Below, piece after piece: positions 62,901 through 64,000 of a stretch of DNA of 64,000 bases. The DNA lies in NCBI GenBank assembly GCA_023512835.1, contig CM042090.1:21294148-21358147 (forward strand). The letters run 5' to 3'. The notes below the pieces were generated by a model. That model did no database searches. It saw only the letters and a list, made by a program, of their open reading frames with translations, and was not told the origin of the DNA. A program made the position numbers and the translations under genes. Numbering within the stretch: position 1 is the first letter of the stretch; each line of letters starts with the position of its first letter. The stretch comes from Taxillus chinensis. Lineage: Eukaryota > Streptophyta > Magnoliopsida > Santalales > Loranthaceae.

Positions 62901-64000
62901 CTCGGCATATATCCTTCACGCCCAACTGCAACAATAAATGAGACGATCGACACGCATCCACGTGACTCGTTGTTCGACAGTATCGTAACGCCAAGCAATG
63001 ACGAGGTAGTTGTCATCCCACTCGCATCTCATTTCCCACCAGCAAATAATTAATACACTACTTAATTGACGTATGTATATTACATGCCCAGGTTTCCAAT
63101 GCAGTGAAAACATCCAGTAATTTTAAGATGTTTATATCTATAATAAGTTCTGAACGTATACAATGGCACGATTCAATAAAAATAAAAATAAGATTTATTA
63201 ATTAATTAAAATAACGTGCAACAAAAAACAAAATCAGTTGAAAACATATGGCTTTTTTTAAAATAAAAAAGTTACTTAAAAATCAAAACTTGTGCGATAT
63301 AGTATTGTATACCAAAAACAGGAAAAAAGTTGATGTTTCAAAAGTTTATTACGTAGTAGGCAACTGGTATGAAATTTTCCTGTAGTTAAACAGTTCGTGT
63401 CAGGCAATTCGACCATCCACTAATGGATTTCACAAGCGGGATTAAAATTATCTAAGCCTCAAATAAAATATTAGGAATCAAAAATCTACTTGACCAAAAC
63501 TTAATCAATTGCGTGGAACTAACAGGTAAAGACGCGTGTCCATTAATGGTGAGATTGTGAATTCAAAATAAGGAGTGAAAGGTGGACAAAGTATAATGTT
63601 TCTTTAAAAAAAATCTGAAATATTTTTGGTTCAATGAGGCTATCTAATTAATTAATCAATAATAAAGTGATTTATTTGGTTTTATTGCCATGGCTTACGC
63701 TGGTTTTAAAATATAATACCCAAAATACAAAAAAAAAAAAACATTCTTTTTGTAATTAATCAGTCAGTATAATTTTTTTTTAAATAAACTGTAATGGATT
63801 AAAAATTGCCTAAATCTCTACAAATAAACAGAAGTAGAATAGTCCATCGGTATTTTTTGCGAGAAAATTGATAACATATAATAATGAAATTCTAATTACC
63901 CCAGATTTTGTGGTTTTAATGAATTAAAAATGGAATATAGAATGTTGAATGGTGATGAAAATAGAATGTTTTATAGACAAAATATATTACATTAATCTAG
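59991..64000. other. AT-rich intergenic, no gene seen
   Basis: 4 kb with no recognisable protein, RNA gene or element end. A short GC-richer patch at 62880-63060 includes a CACGTG box but has stops in all frames. Confidence 0.5.

Noticed and set aside
1..64000. CRISPR array, operon or bacterial-type system
   Set aside because: Genes are intron-rich, on both strands and widely spaced; no regularly spaced identical repeats with unique spacers were seen.

Overview
This is nuclear DNA of a eudicot plant, probably a woody one; I cannot name the species. The genes have plant-type GT-AG introns. The DNA between them is AT-rich, with many compound dinucleotide microsatellites, small non-autonomous transposons and LTR remnants. 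The gene families are plant ones: LRR-malectin receptor kinase, QWRF, ULTRAPETALA, SYP12-type syntaxin and BOBBER.

Layout. (1) 3-83 (+) is the last 26 codons of an unidentified gene. (2) 2864-13618 (-) is a 24-exon LRR VIII-2 receptor kinase. All exon phases close into 1039 codons, with RD-kinase residues present. (3) 13.7-20.6 kb has no gene and holds nested elements: a solo LTR inside a MITE at 17.0-17.9 kb. (4) 21208-28385 (+) is an 11-exon nucleotide-sugar/triose-phosphate-translocator-family membrane protein of 423 aa. It has two short uORFs, a 13-nt micro-exon and an antisense TRIM element in intron 5. (5) 28.4-31.4 kb is repeat-derived. (6) 31703-34360 (+) is a QWRF/DUF566 microtubule-associated protein whose start codon is out of frame with its body across an AAC repeat. 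(7) 35599-36507 (+) is an intronless, very GC-rich Qa-SNARE of the SYP123/124/125/131 type. (8) 36956-38924 (-) is a short BOBBER/NudC-domain chaperone. (9) 39909-40079 (-) is a relic of a bHLH122-like exon. (10) 45400-49121 (+) is ULTRAPETALA1, 234 aa in 3 exons. (11) 55620 to about 59822 (-) is NAF1, the H/ACA snoRNP assembly factor, with no in-frame ATG at its expected N-terminus. (12) From 59.99 kb to the end I see no gene.

The genes are independent units, not a pathway cluster: surface signalling, membrane transport, microtubule organisation, exocytosis, chaperoning, chromatin control and snoRNP assembly. I found no previously undescribed system. The best leads are the TRIM with both LTRs and a primer-binding site, the nested LTR-in-MITE, the two genes with broken or ambiguous N-termini (QWRF, NAF1), the GC-rich syntaxin in AT-rich DNA, the truncated BOBBER, and several tandem duplications inside introns and one coding exon. 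Exon boundaries were set by eye from GT-AG sites, reading phase and family similarity. No alignment or transcript data were available.
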